Assembly: GCF_011387195.1 (NCBI RefSeq)
Contig: NZ_CP046919.1
Span: 1,302,001-1,366,000 of the forward strand
From: Streptococcus ruminicola
Lineage (GTDB): Bacteria; Bacillota; Bacilli; Lactobacillales; Streptococcaceae
Length of the DNA: 64,000 nt
Direction of reading: 5' to 3'
Made by a program: the position numbers and the translations under genes
Part shown: in pieces, positions 1-12,168 of the stretch
Position numbering within the stretch: position 1 is the first letter of the stretch
Layout of the letters: each line of letters begins with the position of its first letter
The notes under the pieces: generated by a model
Seen by the model: the letters and a program-made list of their open reading frames with translations, nothing else
What the model was told of the DNA's origin: nothing
Databases searched by the model: none

Positions 1-580
1 GATTTGCAAAGAGTGTCAGGAAAACTTTGAAAAAATTGGTGATGACCACTGTCCAACGTGCTACCGAAAAGGCAGTAAAGAGCAGTGTGATGATTGCAAG
101 AAGTGGGCAAAAGAAAATCATAAAGTTTCGCACCGAGCACTGTATACTTACAATGAAGCCATGAAAGAGTATTTTTCAAAATACAAATTTCAAGGAGATG
201 CTATGCTAAGCCATGTTTTTGCAAAAGAAGTCAAACAAGTCTTGAAGAACTACAAGGGCTATACCATTATTCCTGTCTCACTCAGCAAAGAACGAATGAC
301 AGAAAGACAATTCAATCAAGTTACAGGCATTCTAGATGCTGCTAAGATTTCTTACTATGATATTTTAGAGAAGAAAGATAATAAAAAGCAATCTGAAAAA
401 AGTAGAAAAGAAAGACTGACAAGTGACTGTCCTTTTAGGATTAAATCAGATATTCAGATACCAGATAAAGTATTAATTATTGATGATATTTACACAACGG
501 GAGCAACTTTAAAAGGAATTTATCACTTATTTTATGAAAAAGGAGTAAAGATTGTAAAAAGTTTAACAATTGCACGGTAA
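1..580 (+). CDS. comFC: ComFC-type competence protein / phosphoribosyltransferase, 5' truncated
   Basis: The reading frame is open from the window edge (first full codon at 2), so the N-terminus is missing. Two to three CxxC pairs (CKEC, CPTC, CDDC) in the first 40 visible residues form the zinc-binding head of the family. The C-terminal part carries a PRPP-binding loop, VLIIDDIYTTGATL. ComFC acts in uptake of transforming DNA alongside the ComFA helicase, which should lie just upstream outside the window. About 190 residues are visible of a usual ~220. The stop is followed within 5 nt by the -35 box of hpf. An ATG at 161 is an internal methionine, not the start. Family call is firm; the exact biochemical role of the domain is not settled by sequence. 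Confidence 0.92.
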   Translation, partial: ICKECQENFEKIGDDHCPTCYRKGSKEQCDDCKKWAKENHKVSHRALYTYNEAMKEYFSKYKFQGDAMLSHVFAKEVKQVLKNYKGYTIIPVSLSKERMTERQFNQVTGILDAAKISYYDILEKKDNKKQSEKSRKERLTSDCPFRIKSDIQIPDKVLIIDDIYTTGATLKGIYHLFYEKGVKIVKSLTIAR

Positions 581-584
581 ATGC

Positions 585-612
585 TTGCAAATTTTCATGA
601 AAGCAGTATAAT
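585..612 (+). promoter_or_regulatory. hpf promoter
   Basis: TTGCAA (585-590), 16 nt spacer, perfect TATAAT (607-612). It starts immediately after the comFC stop, so hpf is transcribed independently of the competence operon. Confidence 0.75.
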
Positions 613-622
613 AAAAGAGTAA

Positions 623-636
623 AGAAAGCGCTTTAT
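623..636 (+). promoter_or_regulatory. Probable cre site (CcpA operator) downstream of the hpf -10 box
   Basis: AGAAAGCGCTTTAT contains the AAAGCGCTTT palindrome at the heart of catabolite-responsive elements. It lies just past the expected transcription start of hpf, where bound CcpA would block elongation. The match is by eye; the outer bases differ from consensus. Confidence 0.5.
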
Positions 637-656
637 AGCGAGAAAGAGGTGTTTTT

Positions 657-1205
657 ATGATTAAATATAGTGTTCGTGGAGAAAACATCGAAGTAACAGA
701 TGCAATCCGTAACTATGTCGAATCTAAACTCGGAAAAATTGAAAAATACTTCAATGCTGAACAAGAATTAGATGCTCGTGTTAATCTAAAAGTCTACCGT
801 GAAAAAACTGCAAAAGTTGAAGTAACAATTTTGGTTGATTCAATCACTCTTAGAGCTGAAGACGTTTCACAAGATATGTATGGATCAATTGATTTGGTAA
901 CTGACAAGATTGAACGTCAAATTCGTAAAAATAAGACTAAAATTGCTAAAAAACATCGTGAAAAAGTTCCAGCTAGCCAAATTTTCACAAGTGAGTTTGA
1001 AGCTGAACCTGTAGAAGAAGGACCAGCAGTAAACGTCGTTCGTACAAAACACGTTAGCTTGAAACCGATGGATCTTGATGAAGCGCTTCTTCAAATGGAC
1101 CTTTTGGGACATGATTTCTTTATCTACACAGATGCTGAAGATGGTGTAACAAACATTCTTTATCGTCGTGAAGACGGTGAACTTGGTTTAATCGAAGCCA
1201 AATAA
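657..1205 (+). CDS. hpf: Long-form ribosome hibernation promoting factor
   Basis: 182 residues, the length of the long HPF class. Residues 1 to about 100 are the S30AE/RaiA fold that sits in the decoding region of the 30S subunit (opening IKYSVRGENIEVTDAIRNYV). Residues about 125-182 are the C-terminal dimerisation domain (KPMDLDEALLQMDLLGHDFF) that links two 70S ribosomes into a 100S dimer in resting cells. The ATG at 657 follows an AAGAGGTG Shine-Dalgarno sequence. It is a single-gene unit between its own promoter and terminator, placed directly before the rRNA operon. A cre-like site suggests carbon-source control, fitting a stationary-phase factor. Confidence 0.96.
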   Translation: MIKYSVRGENIEVTDAIRNYVESKLGKIEKYFNAEQELDARVNLKVYREKTAKVEVTILVDSITLRAEDVSQDMYGSIDLVTDKIERQIRKNKTKIAKKHREKVPASQIFTSEFEAEPVEEGPAVNVVRTKHVSLKPMDLDEALLQMDLLGHDFFIYTDAEDGVTNILYRREDGELGLIEAK

Positions 1206-1212
1206 CCCGTAG

Positions 1213-1246
1213 AAAAATCCGCTAAATTTTTTAGCGGATTTTTTAA
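1213..1246 (+). terminator. hpf terminator
   Basis: AATCCGCTAAA pairs with TTTAGCGGATT around a short loop and is followed by a T run. It insulates hpf from the rRNA promoters that begin 9 nt later. Confidence 0.9.
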
Positions 1247-1254
1247 TTTACCTA

Positions 1255-1283
1255 TTGACAGGAATCAGGATAGATGATAAATT
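1255..1283 (+). promoter_or_regulatory. rRNA promoter P1
   Basis: TTGACA (1255-1260), 17 nt spacer, TAAATT (1278-1283). First of three promoters spaced about 100 bp apart. Like the others it is followed just after the expected start by a short imperfect hairpin (around 1290-1310). Confidence 0.7.
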
Positions 1284-1354
1284 ATTATAGTTGCTGCTTG
1301 AGAGCGAGCCTTTCAAGAGACTTAAGTTAATAACAAAAAAACTAAAAAAAGTTG

Positions 1355-1383
1355 TTGACAAAAGTAAACAGCAATGATAAACT
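1355..1383 (+). promoter_or_regulatory. rRNA promoter P2
   Basis: TTGACA (1355-1360), 17 nt spacer, TAAACT (1378-1383). The start region encodes a small hairpin, TTGTTC-GAGA-GGACAA, at about 1394-1409. Confidence 0.75.
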
Positions 1384-1455
1384 AATATAGCTGTTGTTCG
1401 AGAGGACAACGGTAACAAATTTGAAAAGAACTTGAAAATTTCTTGAAAAAAGGTA

Positions 1456-1484
1456 TTGACAACGAGTTTCAAATTTGATAGAAT
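1456..1484 (+). promoter_or_regulatory. rRNA promoter P3 and leader
   Basis: TTGACA (1456-1461), 17 nt spacer, TAGAAT (1479-1484), the best of the three. The early transcript has a perfect hairpin TTGTCTC-GGAT-GAGACAA (about 1492-1509). It is followed by GACCTTTGAAAACTGAAC (1511 onward), which resembles the boxA antitermination region of Gram-positive rRNA leaders. Confidence 0.8.
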
Positions 1485-1606
1485 ATAGAAGTTGTCTCGG
1501 ATGAGACAAAGACCTTTGAAAACTGAACAATACGAACCAAACGTGCGGGTTACGGAAGTAACCTGTCAAAAACGATAAATCTGTCAGTGACAGAATGAGA
1601 ACAAGA

Positions 1607-3161
<1,555 letters not shown>

Positions 3162-3209
3162 ATAAACGGAAGCACGTTTGGAGTATTGTTTAGTTTTGAG
3201 AGGTCTTGT

Positions 3210-3282
3210 GGGGCCTTAGCTCAGCTGGGAGAGCGCCTGCTTTGCACGCAGGAGGTCAGCGGTTCGATCCCGCTAGGCTCCA
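3210..3282 (+). tRNA. tRNA-Ala (TGC) in the 16S-23S spacer
   Basis: Starts GGGGCCT and closes AGGCTCC plus discriminator A, with a seven-pair acceptor stem. The anticodon loop is TTTGCAC and the T arm GGTTCGATCC. CCA is not encoded. A single tRNA-Ala in the spacer is the usual streptococcal arrangement. Confidence 0.98.
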
Positions 3283-3429
3283 TTGAATCGAAAGATTCAA
3301 AAGATTGTCCATTGAAAATTGAATATCTATATCAAATTCCACGATTCAAGAAATTGAATTGTAGATAGTAACAAGAAATAAACCGAAACGCTGTGATTTA
3401 ATGAGTTTAAGGTCAACAGACCAAAATAA

Positions 3430-6330
<2,901 letters not shown>

Positions 6331-6414
6331 AAAGAAACGAGTCAATATTGACAGCGAGTCGGTTTCTTGTTAGAATATATAGGTATTCAATTTTGATTGG
6401 ATAATCAATCATAG

Positions 6415-6530
6415 TTAAGTGACGATAGCCTAGGAGATACACCTGTTCCCATGCCGAACACAGAAGTTAAGCCCTAGCACGCCTGATGTAGTTGGGGGTT
6501 GCCCCCTGTTAGATATGGTAGTCGCTTAGC
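6415..6530 (+). rRNA. rrf: 5S ribosomal RNA
   Basis: The terminal stem pairs TTAAGTGAC with GTCGCTTAG. The internal sequence has the conserved CCTGTTCCCATGCCGAACAC. About 116 nt, the expected size. Ends approximate. Confidence 0.95.
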
Positions 6531-6534
6531 AAAA

Positions 6535-6607
6535 GGGAGTTTAGCTCAGCTGGGAGAGCATCTGCCTTACAAGCAGAGGGTCAGCGGTTCGATCCCGTTA
6601 ACTCCCA
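6535..6607 (+). tRNA. tRNA-Val (TAC)
   Basis: 73 nt cloverleaf opening GGGAGTT with a matching acceptor 3' strand. Anticodon loop CTTACAA. First of seven tRNAs co-transcribed after 5S. No encoded CCA. Confidence 0.97.
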
Positions 6608-6631
6608 TTAACAATGGTATATAAACCAAAA

Positions 6632-6704
6632 GGTCCCGTGGTGTAGCGGTTATCACGTCGCCCTGTCACGGCGAAGATCGCGGGTTCGATTCCCGTCGGG
6701 ACCG
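6632..6704 (+). tRNA. tRNA-Asp (GTC)
   Basis: GGTCCCG pairs with CGGGACC, discriminator G. Anticodon loop CTGTCAC between TCGCC and GGCGA. Confidence 0.97.
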
Positions 6705-6707
6705 TTT

Positions 6708-6780
6708 GACTCGTTAGCTCAGTTGGTAGAGCATCTGACTTTTAATCAGAGGGTCACTGGTTCGAGCCCAGTACGGGTCA
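6708..6780 (+). tRNA. tRNA-Lys (TTT)
   Basis: GACTCGT pairs with ACGGGTC, discriminator A. Anticodon loop CTTTTAA between TCTGA and TCAGA. Only three bases separate it from tRNA-Asp. Confidence 0.97.
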
Positions 6781-6789
6781 TATTAATAT

Positions 6790-6871
6790 GCGGGTTTGGC
6801 GGAATTGGCAGACGCACCAGATTTAGGATCTGGCGCTTAACGGCGTGGGGGTTCAAGTCCCTTAACCCGCA
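6790..6871 (+). tRNA. tRNA-Leu (TAG)
   Basis: 82 nt with the long variable arm of class II tRNAs. Opens GCGGGTT, closes AACCCGC plus A. Anticodon loop TTTAGGA. Confidence 0.96.
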
Positions 6872-6885
6872 TTAAATAAGAAGTT

Positions 6886-6958
6886 GCCGGCTTAGCTCAG
6901 TTGGTAGAGCATCTGATTTGTAATCAGAGGGTCGCGTGTTCAAGTCATGTAGCCGGCA
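6886..6958 (+). tRNA. tRNA-Thr (TGT)
   Basis: GCCGGCT pairs with AGCCGGC, discriminator A. Anticodon loop TTTGTAA. Confidence 0.97.
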
Positions 6959-6985
6959 TAACCTTTTGTTAATAGTATTAGCTTA

Positions 6986-7059
<74 letters not shown>

Positions 7060-7070
7060 TTTATTAATAT

Positions 7071-7142
7071 GGTCCGTTGGTCAAGGGGTTAAGACACCGC
7101 CTTTTCACGGCGGTAACACGGGTTCGAATCCCGTACGGACTA
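7071..7142 (+). tRNA. tRNA-Glu (TTC)
   Basis: 72 nt. GGTCCGT pairs with ACGGACT allowing one G-T. Anticodon loop TTTTCAC between CCGCC and GGCGG. Last tRNA of the operon. Confidence 0.96.
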
Positions 7143-7169
7143 TTTTATTTATTTTTGTTTAAAAGGTTT

Positions 7170-7197
7170 AAAAAAGAAGGCGAAAGCCTTCTTTTTT
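7170..7197. terminator. Bidirectional terminator ending the rRNA/tRNA operon
   Basis: Perfect AAAAAAGAAGGC / GCCTTCTTTTTT with a GAAA tetraloop. On the minus strand it overlaps the stop codon of the DUF960 gene (7196-7198), so it serves both convergent units. Confidence 0.92.
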
Positions 7198-7507
7198 AGT
7201 CTAGTTCATGTGGTAATAAAAGTGTTTCTGTTCCTGATTGATCAATCAGATAGACAATATTTGGAAAGAATGGGTCATACGGGTAATTATAATCAAAAGC
7301 AATAGTTGTTTGCTGCTTTTGATTTTGGTAGCAAATCGTTAATTTTCCTTTTTTCTCAGTTAAGCGAAAGCTGATGATTGATTCTAGTGAGATGACACCT
7401 TTTAGATAATTATCTAAGATATCCCAGAAGGTATCAATGATTTCGTGTGGAAGGCTTGTTGCTACGCCAAAACTGGCGTATCTTTCTTTACTGATTTCAA
7501 ATGCCAT
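7196..7507 (-). CDS. DUF960 family protein
   Basis: 103 residues without signal peptide or membrane segment, so a small cytosolic protein. The opening MAFEISKERYASFGVATSLP and the FWDILD helix resemble the DUF960 family of Firmicutes, whose function is unknown. It has its own Shine-Dalgarno sequence and lies downstream of the nucleoside phosphatase gene on the same strand, with a hairpin between them. Family assignment is from memory of the motif. Confidence 0.7.
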   Translation of the reverse strand: MAFEISKERYASFGVATSLPHEIIDTFWDILDNYLKGVISLESIISFRLTEKKGKLTICYQNQKQQTTIAFDYNYPYDPFFPNIVYLIDQSGTETLLLPHELD

Positions 7508-7530
7508 ATAAAACTTCCTTTCTTTAGCGT

Positions 7531-7554
7531 AAAAGCACCCCTATTGGAGTGCTC
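7531..7554 (-). terminator. Hairpin between the ntdP-like gene and the DUF960 gene
   Basis: Read on the minus strand, AGCACTCC pairs with GGGGTGCT and is followed by a short T run. Likely a partial terminator for the upstream gene. Confidence 0.55.
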
Positions 7555-7560
7555 GCAACT

Positions 7561-8094
7561 TTAACGATTCTTAAGTTCAAGATAACGTTTGTACCAAATA
7601 TTAATATAGGCTTCTGAGAATGGTCCTTTTCCATTGTTAATCCAATCAACAAGGATTTTGACATTCTCTTTTAAAATAAAATCAATGTCTGGAGAATAGC
7701 CCATTTCTGCTTTGTGTATTTCGTACTCGTCGACGTCAAGTAGCCTTTTTTCACCGTCTGCAAAGACTTTGACATCCAAGTCGTAATCGATATACTTAAG
7801 AGCTTCTTCATCCATGACGTATGGACTAGCAAGATTGCAGTAGTATGAAACACCGTTATCTCTTATCATCGCAATGATATTAAACCAGTATTTTTTATGG
7901 AAATAAACAATGGCTGGTTCTCGCGTAACCCAACGTCTCCCATCACTTTCTGTTACTAGTGTGTGATCGTTAACTCCTATAACAGCATTGTCTGTTGTTT
8001 TTAGTACCATAGTGTCGCGCCATGTTCGGTGCAAACTACCATCATGCTTATAACTTTGAATTGTAATAAAGTCGCCTTCCTTAGGTAATTTCAT
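7561..8094 (-). CDS. DUF402-family nucleoside tri-/diphosphate phosphatase
   Basis: 177 residues, matching the UPF0374/DUF402 family whose characterised Staphylococcus member hydrolyses nucleoside tri- and diphosphates. Recognisable stretches are the N-terminal [20 protein letters not shown], the central [16 protein letters not shown] strand region, and an acidic DYDLDVKVF cluster that would bind divalent metal. Soluble, single domain. The ATG at 8094 has GGTAAGGC just upstream. Exact substrate preference cannot be read from sequence. Confidence 0.82.
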   Translation of the reverse strand: MKLPKEGDFITIQSYKHDGSLHRTWRDTMVLKTTDNAVIGVNDHTLVTESDGRRWVTREPAIVYFHKKYWFNIIAMIRDNGVSYYCNLASPYVMDEEALKYIDYDLDVKVFADGEKRLLDVDEYEIHKAEMGYSPDIDFILKENVKILVDWINNGKGPFSEAYINIWYKRYLELKNR

Positions 8095-8179
8095 GCCTTA
8101 CCAACTTTCTACAATTAAACTTATCTGTTATAGTTTATCATAATTTTCTGAAAAAGGACACTTAGAAATGCAATTTATT

Positions 8180-8956
8180 TCACAAATAATCTCTAAGAGC
8201 GCTCTTAATATCATCATATGAAAAGCCTTTTCGAGCGAGAGCTTGCGTTAATCGTTGATTTAGTTCATATCCTTCGTATTTTTTACTAAATTTTCGATAT
8301 TGCTTATCAAGTTCTTTATTTAAAAGTTCGAATTCTTGTTCTTCATCTTTTTCGATATCAAGTGTTTCAAAGGCATCTTTTGCTTCTGTGTATGAGAAGC
8401 CTTTATTCATCATATTTTGGATGATTTTATCTTTAAGTGTTTTTGTTGAGAGCTTGTTTTGATATTTACGTAAAAGTTTTTGAGCTGTTTTTTCAGCTAG
8501 GTCTGAAAAGTCTAATTCAGCTAATTTTTGGTCAATGAGTTGAGCATCAACTCCTTTTTGAAGTAATTTTTGTTTTAAAACGTAGCCACCCTTATCACCT
8601 GATGTTAGATTTTGTGATAAATAGGTTTCAACATATTGAGAATCATTAATCCAGTTTTCTTTTTTGAGGTTTTCAATGATTTCTGGGATATACTGACTAT
8701 CAATTTCATGTTTCTCTAAGTATTTTTTGACTTCGTCTGCGGTACGTTGCTTGAAAGAAATTTGGTAAAGTGCCAAGTTTTTACCGTATGAAAATTGAGC
8801 GTATCTTTGAATATCTTTTAAGGTTGTTTCGTCAATTTCCATATTTTTACTTAACATAAAGTGAACAATAGTGTCTTCTGTTACGTAAAGTTTATCTTTT
8901 TCATCAATTTCTAAAAGATATAGCCTTTTTTTCTTTTCGATTTTAGTGATTTTCAT
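8180..8956 (-). CDS. recX: RecX, modulator of RecA
   Basis: 258 residues, the long Gram-positive RecX type, made of repeated three-helix units. Examples are residues about 60-80 ([19 protein letters not shown]) and the repeated [12 protein letters not shown] / [12 protein letters not shown] pairs near 190 and 245. RecX binds RecA filaments and limits recombination. The gene is divergent from the TPR gene. Its ATG lies only 6 nt beyond a minus-strand TATAAT, so the mRNA is predicted to have essentially no leader and no Shine-Dalgarno sequence. Confidence 0.93.
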   Translation of the reverse strand: MKITKIEKKKRLYLLEIDEKDKLYVTEDTIVHFMLSKNMEIDETTLKDIQRYAQFSYGKNLALYQISFKQRTADEVKKYLEKHEIDSQYIPEIIENLKKENWINDSQYVETYLSQNLTSGDKGGYVLKQKLLQKGVDAQLIDQKLAELDFSDLAEKTAQKLLRKYQNKLSTKTLKDKIIQNMMNKGFSYTEAKDAFETLDIEKDEEQEFELLNKELDKQYRKFSKKYEGYELNQRLTQALARKGFSYDDIKSALRDYL

Positions 8957-8962
8957 ACATTC

Positions 8963-8984
8963 ATTATAACAAAAATGTTAAAAT
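8963..8984. promoter_or_regulatory. Back-to-back promoters for recX (minus) and the TPR gene (plus)
   Basis: On the minus strand TGT-TATAAT gives an extended -10 with TATAAT at 8968-8963. On the plus strand TGT-TAAAAT gives an extended -10 with TAAAAT at 8979-8984. No good -35 box is visible for either, which fits extended -10 promoters. The two polymerase sites overlap, so the promoters probably compete. Confidence 0.65.
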
Positions 8985-9012
8985 AGTAGTGATTAAAGTG
9001 CAGGGAGGTGAT

Positions 9013-9915
9013 ATGGTGAAAGATAGTAAAATCGTTGATTTAGATGAATACCGCATGCTTAAGTCTTTAAGTGATGACCTTGAAGAGTTTCCGTTTGATG
9101 ATGACTTTTTAGAAGATGAAGAAGATGAGCTAGACTCTGAAAATTGGAATTTATTTGAGGATTTAACAGAGCTTAGAAAGCGTGTTGATTATTATGAAGA
9201 GCTTCATGAGAAGGGTGAAATATCTGAGAAAGATTATTATTTTTCAAAAGTTAATCTTGGTATGCTTTATAAGCAAAATGGACTTTATCAGAGAGCTCTT
9301 GAGCAATTTGAAGCGGTTTATGAGCTGGATTCATCGGATTTGTTTGCTTGTCGTCATGAGATAATGGCATTGTATATTTTGACGTCACAATATGATAAGG
9401 CTTTGGTATTCTTTAAGAAGCAGTCTGATATTGGACATGATATTTTACTAGAAATCCCTTTGTTAGTTGGGGCTATTTTAGATGGTCATGATGAGATGGC
9501 ACACTATTTGATTGAAGTTTTGAATGCTGATGTTAAGGATTTTGCTATTTTTTGTCAATCACCCGAGCTTTTGATGGATGATATTATGTCTGTCGGCGCA
9601 GCTGGCATTCATCGTCCAGATAGTTTAGAAGCGGTCTATGTAGGACTTTATCGTATTTTACCTTTACTGATGACTGCTGGAAATTATGTGCAAGCTTATT
9701 TGAATGATTATTTTTCAGAGCACAAGGCAGGTCAGGCAGAAGTTGAATCGTTAGCCTTTTTATCAGAATACCAAATTGAAATCTTGCTGGCGCATGATAT
9801 TTATGATTTGCAGGATTTTCAAGTTTGGACAGAAGCAGATATTTTAGCTTTACCTCAGTTTGGTAAGGCAACTTTAGAAAAATTGAAAGAAGTAGGAGTT
9901 ATATTTAGTCACTAA
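9013..9915 (+). CDS. Tetratricopeptide repeat protein of unknown function
   Basis: About 300 residues. The N-terminus is very acidic. Tandem helical repeats of TPR type follow ([20 protein letters not shown] and neighbours). The C-terminus, [20 protein letters not shown], resembles a helix-hairpin-helix. I chose ATG 9013, with GTG 9016 equally possible, because GGGAGG lies at 9003-9008; a GTG at 8989 would put the ribosome site inside the gene. It overlaps the rlmD start (TAATG), implying coupled translation. No function is known to me. Confidence 0.8.
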   Translation: MVKDSKIVDLDEYRMLKSLSDDLEEFPFDDDFLEDEEDELDSENWNLFEDLTELRKRVDYYEELHEKGEISEKDYYFSKVNLGMLYKQNGLYQRALEQFEAVYELDSSDLFACRHEIMALYILTSQYDKALVFFKKQSDIGHDILLEIPLLVGAILDGHDEMAHYLIEVLNADVKDFAIFCQSPELLMDDIMSVGAAGIHRPDSLEAVYVGLYRILPLLMTAGNYVQAYLNDYFSEHKAGQAEVESLAFLSEYQIEILLAHDIYDLQDFQVWTEADILALPQFGKATLEKLKEVGVIFSH

Positions 9916-11267
9916 TGAATTTGAAAGTAAAACAAAGAATTCCTTTGAAAATTAAGCGCATGGGAATTAATGGTGAAGGAATTGGATTTTATAAGAAGAC
10001 TTTAGTCTTTGTTCCAGGTGCTTTGAAGGGGGAAGATATTTTTTGTCAGATTACGGCGGTTAAGCGTAATTTTGCTCAGGCAAGACTTTTGACAATCAAT
10101 AAGAAATCTAAGTTTCGTGTGGAACCGAAATGTCCCATTTATCAAAAATGCGGTGGCTGTCAGATTATGCACCTACGTTATGATAAGCAGTTGGAGTTTA
10201 AGGATGATTTGATTGGTCAATCCTTGAAAAAATTCAAACCTGCTGGTTATGAAAATTATGAAATTAGGCACACACTTGGAATGGAAGTACCGTATCATTA
10301 CCGTGCCAAATTGCAGTTCCAAACACGTTCTTTTAAAGGAAATGTTAAGGCGGGGCTCTTTGAAGAAGGTAGCCACCGTTTGGTTGATATCAAAGAATGT
10401 TTTGTTCAAGATGAACTAACGCAAGCTATTATTAATCGTGTGGCAGAATTGCTAGAAAAACATCATATTCCGATTTATGATGAGCGCAAGGTAGCTGGTA
10501 TTCGAACAGTAATGATTCGTAAGGCAAAGGCTACTGGACAAGTTCAGATTATTTTTATTACTAGTCGAGATGTCTTTTTAGCACCGCTTATTAAGCAATT
10601 AACGGCTGAATTTGAAGCTATTAAGGGAATTGCTATCAACTTTAACCGTTCAAAATCAAGTGAGATTTACGGTGGAAAAACAGAGGTTATCTGGGGAGAT
10701 GATGATATTTCAGAAGAAGTTTTGGATTATCATTTCAGTCTTTCTCCGCGTGCTTTTTATCAGTTGAATCCTGAGCAAACGCAGGTCTTGTATAGTCAAG
10801 CTGTTGCTGCGCTTGATGTGACAGAAGATGACCATGTAATCGATGCTTATTGTGGTGTCGGAACAATTGGTTTTGCTTTTGCAGGTAAAGTTAAGAGTGT
10901 TCGTGGGATGGATATCATTCCTGAAGCTATCGAGGATGCTAAGAAAAATGCACAGCGTATGGGCTTTGACAATACTTATTATGAAGCTGGTCGTGCAGAA
11001 GACATTATTCCTAAGTGGTATAAGGAAGGTTATCGTGCGGATGCTTTGATTGTTGACCCACCTCGTACTGGTCTTGATGATAAACTCTTGAATACTATTT
11101 TGAAATATCAACCTGCTAAAATGGTTTATGTGTCATGTAATACGGCGACTTTGGCTCGTGATTTGGTTAAATTAAGTAAAGTTTACGATGTTCATTACAT
11201 TCAGTCGGTGGATATGTTTCCGCATACAGCAAGAACTGAAGCAGTTGTGAAACTGGTCCGCAAGTAA
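9915..11267 (+). CDS. rlmD: 23S rRNA (uracil-C5)-methyltransferase, RlmD/RumA family
   Basis: 450 residues. N-terminal TRAM RNA-binding domain (about 1-60), then an iron-sulfur cysteine cluster ([10 protein letters not shown]), then a Rossmann methyltransferase with SAM motif [13 protein letters not shown] near 310 and the catalytic cysteine in [13 protein letters not shown] near 400. It makes 5-methyluridine in 23S rRNA; in streptococci one enzyme of this family can modify two positions. The start overlaps the stop of the TPR gene. A second, diverged copy of its last 15 codons lies 61 bp downstream. Confidence 0.93.
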   Translation: MNLKVKQRIPLKIKRMGINGEGIGFYKKTLVFVPGALKGEDIFCQITAVKRNFAQARLLTINKKSKFRVEPKCPIYQKCGGCQIMHLRYDKQLEFKDDLIGQSLKKFKPAGYENYEIRHTLGMEVPYHYRAKLQFQTRSFKGNVKAGLFEEGSHRLVDIKECFVQDELTQAIINRVAELLEKHHIPIYDERKVAGIRTVMIRKAKATGQVQIIFITSRDVFLAPLIKQLTAEFEAIKGIAINFNRSKSSEIYGGKTEVIWGDDDISEEVLDYHFSLSPRAFYQLNPEQTQVLYSQAVAALDVTEDDHVIDAYCGVGTIGFAFAGKVKSVRGMDIIPEAIEDAKKNAQRMGFDNTYYEAGRAEDIIPKWYKEGYRADALIVDPPRTGLDDKLLNTILKYQPAKMVYVSCNTATLARDLVKLSKVYDVHYIQSVDMFPHTARTEAVVKLVRK

Positions 11268-11328
11268 TTCCTGTTGCTTTCTTGTTTTTAGGCAACAACC
11301 TGAAATCATCCACAGGATAATTTCACTC

Positions 11329-11376
11329 CCGCATACGGCAAGGACAGAAGCAGTTGTTAAGTTAGTCAAGAAATAA
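11329..11376 (+). pseudogene. Remnant of a second rlmD-family 3' end
   Basis: These 48 bp translate in frame as [19 protein letters not shown], against [19 protein letters not shown] at the true end of rlmD (11220-11267). I count 11 nucleotide differences, nearly all synonymous, so it came from a functional relative. It is followed directly by a terminator, as a genuine gene end would be. No start or catalytic region is present. Confidence 0.75.
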
Positions 11377-11387
11377 GAAAATGATGA

Positions 11388-11413
11388 AACGTAAGGGGCT
11401 CCTTGCGTTTTTT
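11388..11413 (+). terminator. Terminator after the rlmD remnant
   Basis: AACGTAAGG pairs with CCTTGCGTT (one G-T) around GGCT, followed by T residues. Probably the original terminator of the ancestral rlmD locus. Confidence 0.75.
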
Positions 11414-11450
11414 AATAATCGTGAATTTGACAAGTGGTGTTATGTTTATT

Positions 11451-11479
11451 TTGACACTGGGCTACTTTATCGTTATACT
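11451..11479 (+). promoter_or_regulatory. Promoter of the GNAT gene
   Basis: TTGACA (11451-11456), 17 nt, TATACT (11474-11479). Its position inside the apparent N-terminal extension shows that translation begins downstream, at 11513. Confidence 0.85.
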
Positions 11480-11512
11480 AAATTATTGATTATTTTTGGA
11501 GGACTTGTGAGA

Positions 11513-12085
11513 ATGGCCGTTACGATTCGTTTGGCAAGCTTAGATGATGCAAAAGCTCTGCTTGATATTTATCGTTATTATGTTGAAGAAACAGCTATTA
11601 CTTTTGAATATGATGTGCCGACTTTAGAGGAATTTACGGGGCGTATGCGCTCAATCATGGCTTTTTATCCTTATCTCGTGGCAGAAGAAGATGGCAAGAT
11701 TCTTGGCTATGCTTATGCTTCTAAATTCCATCCTAGAGCTGCTTATGCTTGGTCAGCAGAAGCGACGGTTTATCTGGATAAGGCTGCGCGTGGTAAGGGT
11801 GTAGGACGTCAAATCTATGGAAAGTTAGAAGATTATCTAACTCAAATGGGTATCCTCAATCTTAATGCTTGTATTGCTTCAACTGATGTCGAAGATGCCT
11901 ATCTGACAAATGGAAGCGAGAAATTCCATCGAGCACTTGGTTATCAATTGGTTGGAAAATTTCATGATTCGGGTTATAAATTCAACCGATGGTATGACAT
12001 GATTTGGATGGAAAAAATGCTTGGAGAGCATGGAGCGGACGTTGTACCAGTTAAGTCCATTCATGAGATTACAAAAAAAGCTTAA
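11513..12085 (+). CDS. GNAT N-acetyltransferase, phosphinothricin-acetyltransferase-like
   Basis: 190 residues from ATG 11513, chosen because GGAGGA lies at 11498-11503 and the promoter ends at 11479; the reading frame open from 11381 is not the real start. GNAT fold with acetyl-CoA loop RGKGVGRQIYGKLE near residue 90 and a C-terminal FHRALGYQLVGKFHDSGYKF segment typical of the Pat/Bar subgroup. Such enzymes acetylate the amino group of small molecules. The natural substrate is unknown. Single-gene unit with its own promoter and terminator. Confidence 0.87.
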   Translation: MAVTIRLASLDDAKALLDIYRYYVEETAITFEYDVPTLEEFTGRMRSIMAFYPYLVAEEDGKILGYAYASKFHPRAAYAWSAEATVYLDKAARGKGVGRQIYGKLEDYLTQMGILNLNACIASTDVEDAYLTNGSEKFHRALGYQLVGKFHDSGYKFNRWYDMIWMEKMLGEHGADVVPVKSIHEITKKA

Positions 12086-12106
12086 CTCTTTTGAGTTAGG
12101 CTTTTT
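12075..12106 (+). terminator. Terminator of the GNAT gene
   Basis: About 14 pairs (AAAAAGCTTAACTC with GAGTTAGGCTTTTT) around TTTT. The stem includes the stop codon. Confidence 0.92.
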
Positions 12107-12129
12107 GACTATGTTTGCTGATGATATCA

Positions 12130-12159
12130 AAAAAATCTGAGACTGATGTCCCAGATTTT
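12130..12159 (-). terminator. Terminator of the kinase-pnuC operon
   Basis: On the minus strand AATCTGGGAC pairs with GTCTCAGATT around ATCA, ending in a T run. Confidence 0.85.
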
Positions 12160-12168
12160 CGATTTATA

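Noticed and set aside
3186..3368. 60-codon frame across the tRNA-Ala gene
   Set aside because: It reads through the tRNA and the spacer; no supporting start signal.
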